A DNA stretch of 64,000 nucleotides from Pseudomonas crudilactis (GCF_013433315.1 NZ_WXVV01000028.1:28465-92464), one strand, 5' to 3'. Positions 9,107-18,688 are shown, numbered from the stretch's first letter. Program-made: numbers and translations. Notes: generated from the letters alone by a model not told the origin.

Positions 9107-10051
9107 ATGAGCCACACTGAGGGTTACTCCCGTCGCCGATTGCTCACGCTGGCTGCCGGGGTTTCGGCGGTCTTCACCTTTGATCGGGCGTTGGCCACAA
9201 CCACCACACCCGCGACCACCGGAGGCCACGCCATGCAGACCCGCGCCATCCCGTCCAGTGCCGAGTCGCTACCCATCGTCGGCCTGGGCACCTATCGCGG
9301 CTTCGACGTCGCCCCCGGTGATCCGGCCTACCGGCAATTGCCGGCGGTGCTTGATGAACTGTTCACCAAGGGCGGCACGCTGATCGACAGTTCGCCGATG
9401 TATGGCCGCGCCGAACAGACTACCGGTGAGCTGCTGTCGATCCACGAACCACGTTCGCCAGCATTTCTGGCGACCAAAGTGTGGACGCGCGGACGCGAGG
9501 AGGGCATCGCGCAGATGGAGCAGTCATTCAGCCTGTTGCGTACCGAACGCATCGACCTGATGCAGATCCACAACCTGCTCGACTGGCAGACGCACTTGCC
9601 GACGTTGCGTGAATGGAAAGCGCAGGGGCGCATCCGCTATATCGGTATCACTCACTACACGCCCTCGGCCTACGAAGAGGTCGAAGCCGTGCTGAAGGCA
9701 GAGCCACTGGATTTTCTGCAAATCAACTACGCCCTCGATGACCGTGGCGTGGAGAAACGTATTTTGCCTTTGTGCCGCGAACGCGGCGTTGCGGTGATCT
9801 GCAACCGGCCGTTCGGTGGCGGGGGACTGCTGGCCCGGCTCAAGGGCAAGCCGTTGCCAGGCTGGGTTTCCGATGTGCAGGTCAATAGTTGGCCGCAACT
9901 GGCGTTGAAGTTTCTGCTGTCGCATCCAGCAGTGACGTGCGTGATACCCGGCACGGGCAATCCGCGCTACATGGCCGACAACGCCAAGGCCGGGTTCGGG
10001 CCGATGCTGACCGATGCACAGCGGCATCAATTGATTGCGCTGCTGGGTTGA
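9107..10051 (+). CDS. Tat-exported aldo/keto reductase
   Basis: 314 aa. It begins with a twin-arginine signal (SRRRLLTLAAGVSAVFT), so it should be exported folded to the periplasm. The body is an aldo/keto reductase barrel: GLGTYRGFDV, the Asp-Tyr catalytic pair in LIDSSPMYGRAE, Lys in ATKVWTRG, His in MQIHNLLD, and the cofactor segment near the C-terminus (CVIPGTGNPRYMADN). The start has AGGAGA six bases upstream. A periplasmic location is unusual for an NADPH-dependent family but recurs in Tat-bearing members. It is divergent from the hydrolase gene. Substrate unknown. Confidence 0.87.
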   Translation: MSHTEGYSRRRLLTLAAGVSAVFTFDRALATTTTPATTGGHAMQTRAIPSSAESLPIVGLGTYRGFDVAPGDPAYRQLPAVLDELFTKGGTLIDSSPMYGRAEQTTGELLSIHEPRSPAFLATKVWTRGREEGIAQMEQSFSLLRTERIDLMQIHNLLDWQTHLPTLREWKAQGRIRYIGITHYTPSAYEEVEAVLKAEPLDFLQINYALDDRGVEKRILPLCRERGVAVICNRPFGGGGLLARLKGKPLPGWVSDVQVNSWPQLALKFLLSHPAVTCVIPGTGNPRYMADNAKAGFGPMLTDAQRHQLIALLG

Positions 10052-10070
10052 TCGATCTCGTAGACGGCAC

Positions 10071-10964
10071 TCAGCCGCGATAGCGCAACGCCTCCAGCAA
10101 CAACGCAAACGCCGGCGCCGCCTGACGCCGGCTCGGGTAGTAGAGGTGATACCCGGCAAACGTCGGGCACCAGTCTTCCAGCACTTGTCGCAATCGGCCG
10201 TCGGCCAGATAGGGTGCGACGATGTTTTCCGGGATGTAACTCAGGCCGAAACCGTCCAGCGCAGCGTCGAGCAGCGGGTAGACGCCGTTCAGGGTGATTT
10301 GCCCGGACACCCGCACTTTCAGGCTTTCGCCAGCCTTTTCGAATTCCCAACTGTACAACCCGCCGTTGGTGGGCAGGCGCAGGTTGTTGCAGGCGTGATC
10401 GGTCAGATCCCGTGGCGTTTGCGGCGCGGTTCGTTTGGCGAAATAGGTGGGTGAACCCACCACCGCCATGCGCATGTCGGGGCCGATGCGGGTGGCGATC
10501 ATGCCTTGCGCGACGTCCTCGCCCAAGCGCACGCCAGCGTCGAAACCTTGGCCGGCGATGTCGACGAAACCATAGTCGCAGCTTACCTCGACGCTGATGT
10601 CCGGGTACTTCGGCAGAAAGTTCTTGAGCACCGGGCGCAGCAGCCAGTCCAGCGAATGGTCGGTGGCGTTGAGGCGGATCTTGCCGGCCGGGGTGTCGCG
10701 CAGGTTACTCAGGGCCGCGAGTTCCAGTTCGATTTCTTCGAAGCGTGGGCCGATGGTTTGCAGCAGGTGTTCGCCGGCCTCGGTGGGCGAGACGCTGCGG
10801 GTGGTACGGGTCAGCAGGCGCAGGCCTAAACGTGCCTCAAGTGCGCGAATCGTGTGACTCAGTGCCGATTGCGAAACGCCGAGTTTGGCCGCCGCTTTGG
10901 TAAAGCTGCGCTCGCGCGCTACGGCGAGGAAGGCGAGCAGGTCGGTAGCATTTTCCCGAAGCAT
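10071..10964 (-). CDS. LysR-type transcriptional regulator
   Basis: 297 aa. The N-terminal winged helix-turn-helix is typical (FLAVARERSFTKAAAKLGVSQSALSHTIRALEARLGLRLLTRT), followed by a LysR effector-binding domain. The CrgA-like group is suggested by RSVSPTEAGE and LRLNATD-type residues. The start is the ATG immediately before the helix-turn-helix; the open frame continues much further upstream without coding character. It is divergent from a cupin gene 97 bp away, which is the usual arrangement for a LysR regulator and its target. Confidence 0.92.
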   Translation of the reverse strand: MLRENATDLLAFLAVARERSFTKAAAKLGVSQSALSHTIRALEARLGLRLLTRTTRSVSPTEAGEHLLQTIGPRFEEIELELAALSNLRDTPAGKIRLNATDHSLDWLLRPVLKNFLPKYPDISVEVSCDYGFVDIAGQGFDAGVRLGEDVAQGMIATRIGPDMRMAVVGSPTYFAKRTAPQTPRDLTDHACNNLRLPTNGGLYSWEFEKAGESLKVRVSGQITLNGVYPLLDAALDGFGLSYIPENIVAPYLADGRLRQVLEDWCPTFAGYHLYYPSRRQAAPAFALLLEALRYRG

Positions 10965-11061
10965 TGATGAGTTTCCTGCATAAGTTTTTTTGAATTCTAG
11001 TCGATTATCGGAAGAGTGCGGCTGGGTAAAGTAGTGGCATTGATTATCTGGAGGAATTGCC

Positions 11062-11538
11062 ATGAACCCGATTGCCGCTTCTGCGTTGACCCTTTCCCTG
11101 TTGGCGGGTGAGGTGCAGGCCAATGACAATCCCCGCGTGACCGTGACACCCAATGGCTCACAAGCTTCGGCCAGAGGCCCGGCGGATTGGTTCACTGGCA
11201 CTGTCCGTGTCGATGCGCCGTTCAAAGGCACAGACGAGGCGCGGGTCAGTGGTGCGACGGTGACGTTTGAGCCGGGCGCGCGTACCGCGTGGCACACGCA
11301 TCCGTTGGGACAGACCTTGATCGTCACGGCGGGTTTCGGTTTTGTGCAGGAGTGGGGGCAGCCGGTGCGTGAGATTCGTCCTGGGGATACGGTGTGGATT
11401 GCGCCGGGGGCCAAGCATTGGCACGGGGCGGCGCCGACCACGGCGATGACGCATATCGCGATTGCTGAAGTGCTGGACGGCAAAGTTGTGGATTGGATGG
11501 AGCAGGTGAGTGCCGAGCAGTATCCACGAGCGGACTGA
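11062..11538 (+). CDS. Cupin-domain protein with signal peptide
   Basis: 158 aa. A short N-terminal hydrophobic segment ending near VQAND suggests export. The single cupin barrel has the metal-binding motif FEPGARTAWHTHPLGQTLIV and second motif IRPGDTVWIAPGAKHWHG. This matches the small (R)-mandelonitrile-lyase/YgiW-type cupin group. GGAGG precedes the ATG. It probably belongs to the regulon of the divergent LysR gene. Enzymatic role unknown. Confidence 0.85.
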   Translation: MNPIAASALTLSLLAGEVQANDNPRVTVTPNGSQASARGPADWFTGTVRVDAPFKGTDEARVSGATVTFEPGARTAWHTHPLGQTLIVTAGFGFVQEWGQPVREIRPGDTVWIAPGAKHWHGAAPTTAMTHIAIAEVLDGKVVDWMEQVSAEQYPRAD

Positions 11539-11588
11539 AAGCTGTCAGGTAGCGCACTTGCACCCCATGCTAGTGCGCTACCTGATTT

Positions 11589-11947
11589 CCCCTCACCCCA
11601 GCCCTCTCCCAGAGCGAGAGGGAGCCGACCGAGGTGTCTTGGGTCAGACATCGACCTGAGAAACCGAGTCGATTATGGATTCACATTGGAGCTTTCAGGT
11701 CGGTGAAACTCTCCAATTTCCCTCACCCCAGCCCTCTCCCAGAGGGAGAGGGGGCAGACCGAGGTGTCTGGCGTCATACATCGACCTGAGAGACTGAGTT
11801 GATTATGGATTTACAGCAAAGTGCTATCCATCGACCTGAATGTGCTGTGTCGATTATGGATTCACAGCAGGACGTTCAAGTCGGTGCAGCCCTCAAATAT
11901 CCCCGGATCAGTCCCCTCTCCCTCTGGGAGAGGGCTAGGGTGAGGGG
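11589..11947. repeat. 178-bp-type element, compound copy
   Basis: Fills most of the gap between the cupin gene and paoC. It starts with the left terminal sequence CCCCTCACCCCAGCCCTCTC and ends with the inverted right terminus GGGCTAGGGTGAGGGG. A second left terminus begins near 11720, so a first unit lacks its right end. The core phrase TCGATTATGGATT occurs three times, showing internal duplication. Complete copies are at 28425-28602 and 41214-41392. No gene is seen here. Confidence 0.85.
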
Positions 11948-11961
11948 CTCTTTCCGGTGGT

Positions 11962-14160
11962 TCAGATCATCTCCGGCAGTGAAGAGAGGATTTTATCGAG
12001 GGTGATCGGATACTCCCGCACCCGTGCCCCGGTGGCGTTGTAAATCGCATTCGCCACCGCCGCACTGACCCCGCAAATTCCCAGTTCACCAACACCCTTG
12101 GCCTTCATCGGCGAAGATACCGGATCAGTCTCATCAAGAAAAATCACCTCCTGATGGGGAATGTCGGCATGCACCGGCACTTCATACCCGGCCAGATCAT
12201 GGTTGACGAAAAAGCCCAGTTTCTTGTCCACCGCCAACTCTTCCATCAGCGCCGCACCGACACCCATGGTCATTGCGCCGATGACCTGACTGCGCGCGGC
12301 TTTCGGGTTGAGAATCCGCCCGGCCGCGCACACCGCCAACATGCGGCGTACACGCACTTCACCGGTCGCCGCATCCACCGCCACCTCAACGAAATGCGCA
12401 CCAAACGTTGACTGCTGATACTTCTCGGCCAGGTCGGCAAATTCGATGCTGTCCTCGGCCACCACAACGCCGTCCTGCGCAGCGTTGCGCAACGGCACGC
12501 TCTTGTCGCCGAGCCGCACCTGACCGTCGATAAACTCCGCCTGATCCGCCGCCATCCCCAGTTTGCCAGCTACCGCCTCACGCAGTTTCATGCACGCGGC
12601 GTACACCCCGGCGGTCGAGCAGTTGGCACCGAATTGCCCGCCGGAGCCTGCCGACACCGGAAAACTCGAATCGCCCAGATGCACGTTCACATCCTTCAAA
12701 CCAACACCCATCATCTCGGCGGCGGTTTGCGCAATGATCGTGTAACTGCCAGTGCCGATATCGGTCATGTCGGTTTCCACCGTGATCTTGCCATCGCGCT
12801 CCAGCCGCACCCGCGCGCCCGACTTGACCAACAGATTGTTGCGGATCGCCGCCGCGACACCCATGCCGATCAGCCAGCGACCCTCACGCCGTGTACCCGG
12901 TTGCGCAGTGCGCTGGTCCCAACCGAATTTATCGGCACCGGTCTGCAGGCATTCGATCAGGCGCCGCTGCGAAAACGGCCGCTCGGTTTTCACCGGATCG
13001 ACCTGGGTGTCGTTGAGAATGCGGAACTGGATCGGATCAAGTTTGAGCTGCTCGGCCATCTCGTCCATGGCGATTTCCAGGACCATCAGCCCCGGCGTTT
13101 CGCCGGGTGCGCGCATGGCGTTGCCTTCCGGTAGGTCCAAGGGAGCCAGACGCATGCTGACCAACCGATTTTCAGCGGCGTACAACAACTGACTTGGCTG
13201 CGCCGCGACTTCGACTTTGCCTTCCGCCAGATTGCCCGACCAGCCTTCGTGAGCGATCGCGGTGAGTTTGCCGTCCGCCGTCGCGCCCATGCGAATGCGC
13301 TGAATCGTCGCCGGGCGGTGGGTGGTGTTGTTGGCGATCTGCGGGCGGGCGAGGGCGACCTTCACCGGCCTGCCAGCCATGCGCGCACCGAGGGCGGCAA
13401 GAATCGCATCGGCGCGCACGAACAATTTGCCGCCGAAACCACCGCCAATGTACGGCGAAATCAGCCGGACTTTTTCCTTGGGCAGACCGAGGGTGGCGGC
13501 GATGTCGCCGACGCTCCAGGCAATCATCTGATTCGATGTCCACAGGGTCAGTTGATCGCCTTTCCACGCCGCCAGCGTGGCGTGCGGTTCCATCATCGCG
13601 TGGGACTGATCGGGCGTGGTGTAGGTCTGATCGAACTGCACCGGCGCAGCGGCGAACGCCTTGGCGAAATCACCGTGGCTGACGTCGGGCAACTCCTCTT
13701 TCGGCTCGACGCCTTGGTCGCGCACGCTGGTCAGATCGAATTCGCCGTTGCTCGCGACGTAGTCGACCTTGACCATTTGCGCAGCGGCGCGGGCTTGCTC
13801 GAACGTCTCGGCCACCACCAGCGCGACGGCCTGGTGGTAGTGCTGAATCTCGGGCCCGGCCAATAAATGGGCGGCGTTGTATTTGCCCTTGCCGAGTTTG
13901 CCGGCGTTGGCGGCGGTGACGATGGCCAGGACACCGGGCGCGGCTTTGGCTGCCTCAAGATCGATGTTGTTGATCCGCCCCTTGGCGATGGCCGAGCCGA
14001 CCATGAAACCGTAAGCCTGATTGGCCACCGCCTCATGTTGCTCGTAGGCGTAAGGCGCCTGACCGCTGGTTTTCAACGGGCCTTCGATACGGTCGGTGGG
14101 TTGGCCGATCACCTTCAACTGGTCGATCGGGTTGGTGGTGGCGGGCGTGTCGAATTTCAT
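11962..14160 (-). CDS. paoC: Aldehyde oxidoreductase molybdenum-binding subunit PaoC
   Basis: 732 aa, the normal length for the large subunit of the periplasmic aldehyde oxidoreductase of the xanthine oxidase family. It binds the molybdenum cofactor (a cytosine dinucleotide form in E. coli). Family segments visible are YIGGGFGGKLFVRADA (about 238), EMDMTDIGTGSYTI-like EtdMTDIGTGSYT (about 455), GSGGQFGANCSTAG (about 505) and the catalytic glutamate in KGVGELGICG near the C-terminus. It has no signal peptide of its own, fitting export as a complex with the Tat-bearing PaoA. It overlaps paoB by 4 bases. Confidence 0.92.
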   Translation of the reverse strand: MKFDTPATTNPIDQLKVIGQPTDRIEGPLKTSGQAPYAYEQHEAVANQAYGFMVGSAIAKGRINNIDLEAAKAAPGVLAIVTAANAGKLGKGKYNAAHLLAGPEIQHYHQAVALVVAETFEQARAAAQMVKVDYVASNGEFDLTSVRDQGVEPKEELPDVSHGDFAKAFAAAPVQFDQTYTTPDQSHAMMEPHATLAAWKGDQLTLWTSNQMIAWSVGDIAATLGLPKEKVRLISPYIGGGFGGKLFVRADAILAALGARMAGRPVKVALARPQIANNTTHRPATIQRIRMGATADGKLTAIAHEGWSGNLAEGKVEVAAQPSQLLYAAENRLVSMRLAPLDLPEGNAMRAPGETPGLMVLEIAMDEMAEQLKLDPIQFRILNDTQVDPVKTERPFSQRRLIECLQTGADKFGWDQRTAQPGTRREGRWLIGMGVAAAIRNNLLVKSGARVRLERDGKITVETDMTDIGTGSYTIIAQTAAEMMGVGLKDVNVHLGDSSFPVSAGSGGQFGANCSTAGVYAACMKLREAVAGKLGMAADQAEFIDGQVRLGDKSVPLRNAAQDGVVVAEDSIEFADLAEKYQQSTFGAHFVEVAVDAATGEVRVRRMLAVCAAGRILNPKAARSQVIGAMTMGVGAALMEELAVDKKLGFFVNHDLAGYEVPVHADIPHQEVIFLDETDPVSSPMKAKGVGELGICGVSAAVANAIYNATGARVREYPITLDKILSSLPEMI

Positions 14161-15113
14161 GCTTCATCCCTCGCTTGCGCCAACACCGAACCGAGCGTGC
14201 GCTCGACCAGGGTCAGTTTGAATTGGTTGTCGTGGGTCGGCGTGGCGCCGTCGAGCAGACGTGCGCTGACGGCTTTCGCGCCTTGGGGTAGCAACGCCTC
14301 GGCGGCTTCAACCCGCCATGGTTTCGGCGCGATACCGCCGACGGCGATGCGGCCGCTGCCGTCCTTTTGCAGGATCAGACCGACTGACACCAGCGCAAAC
14401 GCATAGGACGAGCGATCTCGCACCTTGTGATAAACGTGGGTACCGCCAAGCGGTGCGGGCAGTGTCATCGAGGTGATGAATTCGCCGGGGGTGAGGCTGG
14501 TTTCGATGTTCGGCGTGGTGCCGGGCAACTGGTGAAAGTCGGCTATCGCAATGCTGCGAGTCGTGCCATCGGGTTTCACCGTTTCAATCTGCGCATCGAG
14601 CGCGCGCATGGCAATCGCCATGTCGCTCGGGTGTGTGGCGATGCACGCGTCGCTGACGCCGATAATCCCCAACTGCCGACTGACCCCGCCGATCGCTGCA
14701 CAACCGCTGCCGGGTTGGCGTTTGTTGCAGGCCTGATTGGTGTCGTAGAAGTACGGGCAGCGCGTGCGTTGCAGCAGGTTGCCAGCAGTGGTTGCCATGT
14801 TGCGCAGCTGTCCGGAAGCCCCGGCGAGCAAGGCACGGGAGAGCAGGGCGTAGTCTTTTCTGATGCGCTGATCAGCCGCCAGGTCGGTATTGCGCACCAG
14901 CGCGCCGATGCGCACGCCGCCTTCGGGCGTGGCCTCGATCTGATCCAGGCCGAGGTGATTGACGTCGATCAAATGCAGCGGGGTTTCGATGTCGAGTTTC
15001 ATCAGGTCGAGCAGGTTGGTGCCGCCAGCGATGAACCGCGCACCTTCGACTTGAGCGGCTTGCGCAGCGGCCGCGGCGGGGGAGTCGGCGCGGCTGTAAT
15101 TGAACGGTCTCAT
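14157..15113 (-). CDS. paoB: Aldehyde oxidoreductase FAD-binding subunit PaoB
   Basis: 318 aa. FAD-binding middle subunit that accepts electrons from the Fe-S subunit. The FAD loop ARFIAGGTNLLDLMK lies at about residue 25 and RNMATTAGNLLQRTRC at about 107. The cysteines in RTRCPYFYDTNQACNKRQPG and the following SGC match the extra [4Fe-4S] cluster known from E. coli PaoB, which is absent from ordinary xanthine dehydrogenase FAD subunits. It overlaps paoC and paoA by a few bases, so the three are one operon. Confidence 0.92.
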   Translation of the reverse strand: MRPFNYSRADSPAAAAAQAAQVEGARFIAGGTNLLDLMKLDIETPLHLIDVNHLGLDQIEATPEGGVRIGALVRNTDLAADQRIRKDYALLSRALLAGASGQLRNMATTAGNLLQRTRCPYFYDTNQACNKRQPGSGCAAIGGVSRQLGIIGVSDACIATHPSDMAIAMRALDAQIETVKPDGTTRSIAIADFHQLPGTTPNIETSLTPGEFITSMTLPAPLGGTHVYHKVRDRSSYAFALVSVGLILQKDGSGRIAVGGIAPKPWRVEAAEALLPQGAKAVSARLLDGATPTHDNQFKLTLVERTLGSVLAQARDEA

Positions 15114-15733
15114 GCCGGCACCTCCGCGACTTCAGTAATCGCTTCAATGATGTTCGAGTAAGCCCCGCAGCGGCAGATATTGCCGCTCATGCGTTCCTGA
15201 AACTCACTGGCGATCAGTTGCGGTTGCTCGGTCAGGCTCTCACTGACATGGCTGGGAATGCCGTCGCGGATCTCTTTGATCACCGCCACCGCCGAGCAGA
15301 TCTGCCCCGGTGTGCAATAGCCACACTGATAGCCGTCATGCTTGATGAACGCGGCCTGCATCGGGTGCAGATTGTCCGGCATGCCGAGGCCTTCGATGGT
15401 CGTAATCTCGCTGCCTTCATGCATCACCGCCAGGGTCAGGCACGAGTTGATGCGTCGGCCATCAGCGATCACCGTGCAGGCGCCACACTGGCCGTGGTCG
15501 CAGCCTTTTTTACTGCCGGTCAGGTGTAAGTGCTCGCGCAAGGCATCGAGCAGGGTGGTGCGGGTGTCGACGTCAAGCGCACGTGGCTTGCCGTTGACGT
15601 TGATGGTCACTTTACTCATGGCCGGTTTCTCCAGATTGGCGGCGTAGGCCTTGAGGCTGATAAACGGCGGCATTGCGAACGCGGTGGCGGTCACGGCGCC
15701 GAGGATCAGAAATCTGCGTCGGGAAATCGTCAT
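15110..15733 (-). CDS. paoA: Aldehyde oxidoreductase [2Fe-2S] subunit PaoA, Tat-exported
   Basis: 207 aa. N-terminal twin-arginine signal SRRRFLILGAVTATAFA directs the folded complex to the periplasm. Two [2Fe-2S] clusters are bound by the plant-ferredoxin-type CDHGQCGACTVI region plus NSC (about residues 100-123) and by CGYCTPGQ with CRCGAY near the C-terminus. The start at the ATG before the twin arginines is preferred over the longer frame to 15802. First gene of paoABC. The complex oxidises aromatic and other aldehydes to acids for detoxification in E. coli. Confidence 0.93.
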   Translation of the reverse strand: MTISRRRFLILGAVTATAFAMPPFISLKAYAANLEKPAMSKVTINVNGKPRALDVDTRTTLLDALREHLHLTGSKKGCDHGQCGACTVIADGRRINSCLTLAVMHEGSEITTIEGLGMPDNLHPMQAAFIKHDGYQCGYCTPGQICSAVAVIKEIRDGIPSHVSESLTEQPQLIASEFQERMSGNICRCGAYSNIIEAITEVAEVPA

Positions 15734-15930
15734 GGTTCGATTCCTTTTCTCTTCATCAGGGCAGCTGGGTCGTGGATGGCCCAAGCGGGCAGCCAGCGTC
15801 ATCGCCGGTCTCGTTAAGGAGTGACTGCCGGAAAGAGGAAAAGGTTTTGTCGGATTTTCGCTATAGAGTTATGCGTGTGGCTCATTAATTGTCTGGCGCT
15901 GTAAACACCTTTGCATTCACAGCCTCAGAC

Positions 15931-16024
15931 CTGTGGGAGCGAGCTTGCTCGCGAAGAGGCCGGCACAGTCAACCTCTTCACTGACTGAACGGACGCCTTC
16001 GCGAGCAAGCTCGCTCCCACAGGG
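15931..16024. repeat. REP pair (REPIN)
   Basis: Inverted REP pair of about 94 bp in the roughly 300-bp gap between the paoA start (15733) and the lactate permease stop (16042), both on the minus strand. The remaining 15734-15930 presumably carries the pao promoter; no clear boxes were identified. Confidence 0.9.
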
Positions 16025-16041
16025 GAATGGGGTGTAGCTGG

Positions 16042-17796
16042 CTAATGCGAGCCAACCACCATATGTGTAAACGGCGCCACATACGCCTGCAACGTCACCA
16101 GCCCGCCGACCAGAATCGCCAGCACAATCGAGTGGAAGAACACGTAGCGCAGAATCTCGCCCTCATGCCCGTACCAGCGTGTCGCGGTGGAGGCGACCAC
16201 AATCGATTGCGCATCGACCATTTTGCCCATCACCCCACCGGAACTGTTCGCCGCTGCCATGAGGATCGGACTGATGCCGAGCTGTTCCGAAGTCACTCGC
16301 TGCAAACCACCAAACAATACGTTCGACGCGGTATCCGAACCGGTCAACGCCACACCCAGCCAACCGAGCAACGTGCCGAACATCGGATAGAAAATCCCCG
16401 TCGCCGCAAACGCCAGACCCATGGTCGCGTCGAGCCCTGAATAGCGCGTGAGGAACCCCAGCGCCAACATCGCCGCAATGGTGATCAGCGAAAACCGCAC
16501 CACCCACAACGTGCGCAGGTACTGCTTGATCAGTTGTGGAATCGAATAGCCCATCAGCAACCCACCGACAATCGCTGCCAGCAGAATCCCGCTGCCAGTG
16601 GCGGTGAACCAGGTGAATTTGTACACCGCTTCCTCGGCTTTCGGCGCGGCCACCACTGGCGGCACTTTTTCGATCTGCAGGTGCAGGGTGGTGAAGGTCA
16701 CCGCCGGCGCGAAGATCGGATTAGCCTCGTTCACCGGTTTGCCCGAGGGGTCGAGTTTGGCCGAATGCGTGACCGGATCAATCGCCGGGCGCACGTCGAA
16801 CATATTCTTGAAGCCCTGCGTGCCCCAGGCAAACACGAACACGGTGAGGATGATCCACGGCATCCACGCGCGCATCACCGCCGGACGCGCCTGATCGCTG
16901 AACGCGGCGCTGGCGGTGACTTTCTCTTCTTCGACTTTGGAGTTATCGACTCGCCCTGAAAGAGCTGCCGAGGTGTGAATGGTCGCCGGTTTCCACACCT
17001 TTAAAAACAATGTCAGACAAGCCATGGAAATCAACGCGGCGATCACGTCCACCAGCATCGGCCCGTGGTAGTTCGACACCAGAAACTGCGGCACGGCGAA
17101 GCTCACCCCGGCCACCAGAATCGCCGGCCAGATCTCCAGCATCTTGCGCCACCCGGCAAACGCCCAGATCAACCAGAACGGCACCAGCACCGAGAAGAAC
17201 GGTAACTGCCGACCGACCATCATCGACAGCTCCATTTCATCCAGCCCGGTGACTTTGGCCAGGGTGATGATCGGCGTACCGAGTGCGCCGAATGCGACTG
17301 GCGCGGTGTTGGCGATCAGCGCCAGACCCGACGCGGCCAACGGCGAAAACCCGAGACCGATCAGAATCGCCCCGGTCACCGCCACCGGGGTACCGAATCC
17401 CGCCGCGCCTTCGAAAAATGCACCGAAGCAGAAGGCGATCAGCAGCAACTGCAGACGTCGGTCATCGGTGATGCGTGCGAGAGAATCCTGCAGCACTTTG
17501 AACGAGCCGTTCTCGGTGGTCAGGCGATGCAGGAAGATGATGTTGAGGACGATCCAACCGATTGGCAGCAAGCCATTCGCCGCGCCAAACAACGCCGCAG
17601 AGCCAGCCATGCTTGCCGGCATGCCGAAGGCAAAAATCGAAATCAGCAGGGCGGACGCCAGCGCCAGCAGCGCCGCCAGATGCGCCTTGACGTGGAAAAA
17701 CGCCAGCGCCGCCAGCATCACCACCACCGGCACAGCGGCCATGAGCGTGGAGATCACCGGATTGCCGAACGGGTCGTAGATTTGCTGCCAGACCAT
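16042..17796 (-). CDS. lldP: L-lactate permease
   Basis: 584 aa, 12 or more hydrophobic segments. Proton-coupled lactate (and glycolate) importer of the LctP family in the inner membrane. Recognisable family stretches are FGAFFEGAAGFGTPVAVTGA (about 130), FGALGTPIITLAKVTG (about 172) and the C-terminal GSDTASNVLFGGLQ with SSGGVMGKMVDAQSI (about 490-530). Start at the ATG before WQQIYDPFGNP, the conserved N-terminus; the frame upstream is not coding. The usual partners lldR and lldD are not adjacent here. Confidence 0.94.
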   Translation of the reverse strand: MVWQQIYDPFGNPVISTLMAAVPVVVMLAALAFFHVKAHLAALLALASALLISIFAFGMPASMAGSAALFGAANGLLPIGWIVLNIIFLHRLTTENGSFKVLQDSLARITDDRRLQLLLIAFCFGAFFEGAAGFGTPVAVTGAILIGLGFSPLAASGLALIANTAPVAFGALGTPIITLAKVTGLDEMELSMMVGRQLPFFSVLVPFWLIWAFAGWRKMLEIWPAILVAGVSFAVPQFLVSNYHGPMLVDVIAALISMACLTLFLKVWKPATIHTSAALSGRVDNSKVEEEKVTASAAFSDQARPAVMRAWMPWIILTVFVFAWGTQGFKNMFDVRPAIDPVTHSAKLDPSGKPVNEANPIFAPAVTFTTLHLQIEKVPPVVAAPKAEEAVYKFTWFTATGSGILLAAIVGGLLMGYSIPQLIKQYLRTLWVVRFSLITIAAMLALGFLTRYSGLDATMGLAFAATGIFYPMFGTLLGWLGVALTGSDTASNVLFGGLQRVTSEQLGISPILMAAANSSGGVMGKMVDAQSIVVASTATRWYGHEGEILRYVFFHSIVLAILVGGLVTLQAYVAPFTHMVVGSH

Positions 17797-18039
17797 GGTC
17801 CACCTCTGCTTGTTGTTATTGAGGGCGCAGATCCATTGCGTGGGGCTAGGTTGCAAGGAGTATAGGTGGCATTTCGCCGCTGTTTGGGCCGCGCGGGCGG
17901 GGCGACAAACGGTCGATGGTGGCCAGTGAATCAACGGCGTTTTGCCCGGTCGTATCTGCGGCTGCGCGCACCGCGTCATGAAGGCGTGGGCAGCGTGGCC
18001 GATTCCGTCGTCAAGACCTTGGTTTTAGGGAAGTGTTGA

Positions 18040-18243
18040 ATGAAGCGCGCAACAACGATGCTGTTGACCGTGACCGCCGCCGTAATGCTCGGCGGCTGTG
18101 TCGCGGATTTTGATGATGACCACCGCCATGGCCGGCATTACGACCGCGATCATGGCCGCAATTACGACCACGATCGGCGTTGGGATGACCGTGATGATCG
18201 CCGCGACGGGCGTCGTTACTATCGCGATCGGGATGATGATTGA
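18040..18243 (+). CDS. Small Asp/His/Arg-rich lipoprotein
   Basis: 67 aa. N-terminal signal with lipobox LGGC (cysteine at residue 20), followed by a mature part made almost only of Asp, His, Arg and Tyr (for example DHRHGRHYDRDHGRNYDHDR). I do not recognise a named family. The composition suggests metal or polyanion binding at the membrane, but that is inference. A strong hairpin terminator follows at once. Shine-Dalgarno-like AGGG lies 9 bases upstream. Confidence 0.75.
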   Translation: MKRATTMLLTVTAAVMLGGCVADFDDDHRHGRHYDRDHGRNYDHDRRWDDRDDRRDGRRYYRDRDDD

Positions 18244-18251
18244 TTGAACGC

Positions 18252-18284
18252 AAAAAGGGCGTCCTGCGATGGGACGCCCTTTTT
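18252..18284. terminator. Rho-independent terminator
   Basis: Perfect 13-bp stem AAAAAGGGCGTCC / GGACGCCCTTTTT with a short loop, 8 bases after the small lipoprotein stop. The A and T runs on both sides make it usable from both strands, so it can also serve the minus-strand gene ending at 18299 only in reverse orientation. Confidence 0.9.
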
Positions 18285-18298
18285 GTTTGGCCTTTTAA

Positions 18299-18574
18299 TT
18301 AAAAGTGAGCGCTCGCCCGGACGCTGGATCGCGCAGGCACGGCGGCCTCGATGTCCAGCAAATGGGTGGCGAGAATGTCGCTCAGAAAACGGAACTGATC
18401 GTTGAGGCCGACCACTTCATTGCTGAAATGATTGCTCGCGGCGGGCATCAGCAGATCTTCGAAATCTTCGTTGAACACCAGTGCCTGCGCCTTGTGCGAC
18501 ACGACGTGCTGGTCGTAATAGTTGCTGCCGAACACCGGGAAACTCACCGAGAGTGTGACGTGGGTGTGAATCAT
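18299..18574 (-). CDS. Hypothetical protein, 91 aa
   Basis: I do not recognise this protein. It starts at an ATG with AGGAG 8 bases upstream, which decides the start against the longer frame to 18856 that runs through a REP. No signal peptide or membrane segment is visible; the sequence is soluble-looking with FNEDFEDLLMPAASNHFSNE in the middle and a helical C-terminal half. It faces the small lipoprotein and both share the terminator between them. Confidence 0.65.
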   Translation of the reverse strand: MIHTHVTLSVSFPVFGSNYYDQHVVSHKAQALVFNEDFEDLLMPAASNHFSNEVVGLNDQFRFLSDILATHLLDIEAAVPARSSVRASAHF

Positions 18575-18688
18575 GCTGTGAACTCCTCGTTGTGTTTCGG
18601 ATGGGCTAATCGTGCCTTTCATGGGCGGTCGGCGGAAGGCAATCGTGGCGATGGTGAATATCGATGGCAGTGATGGTTGTCGCAGCCC

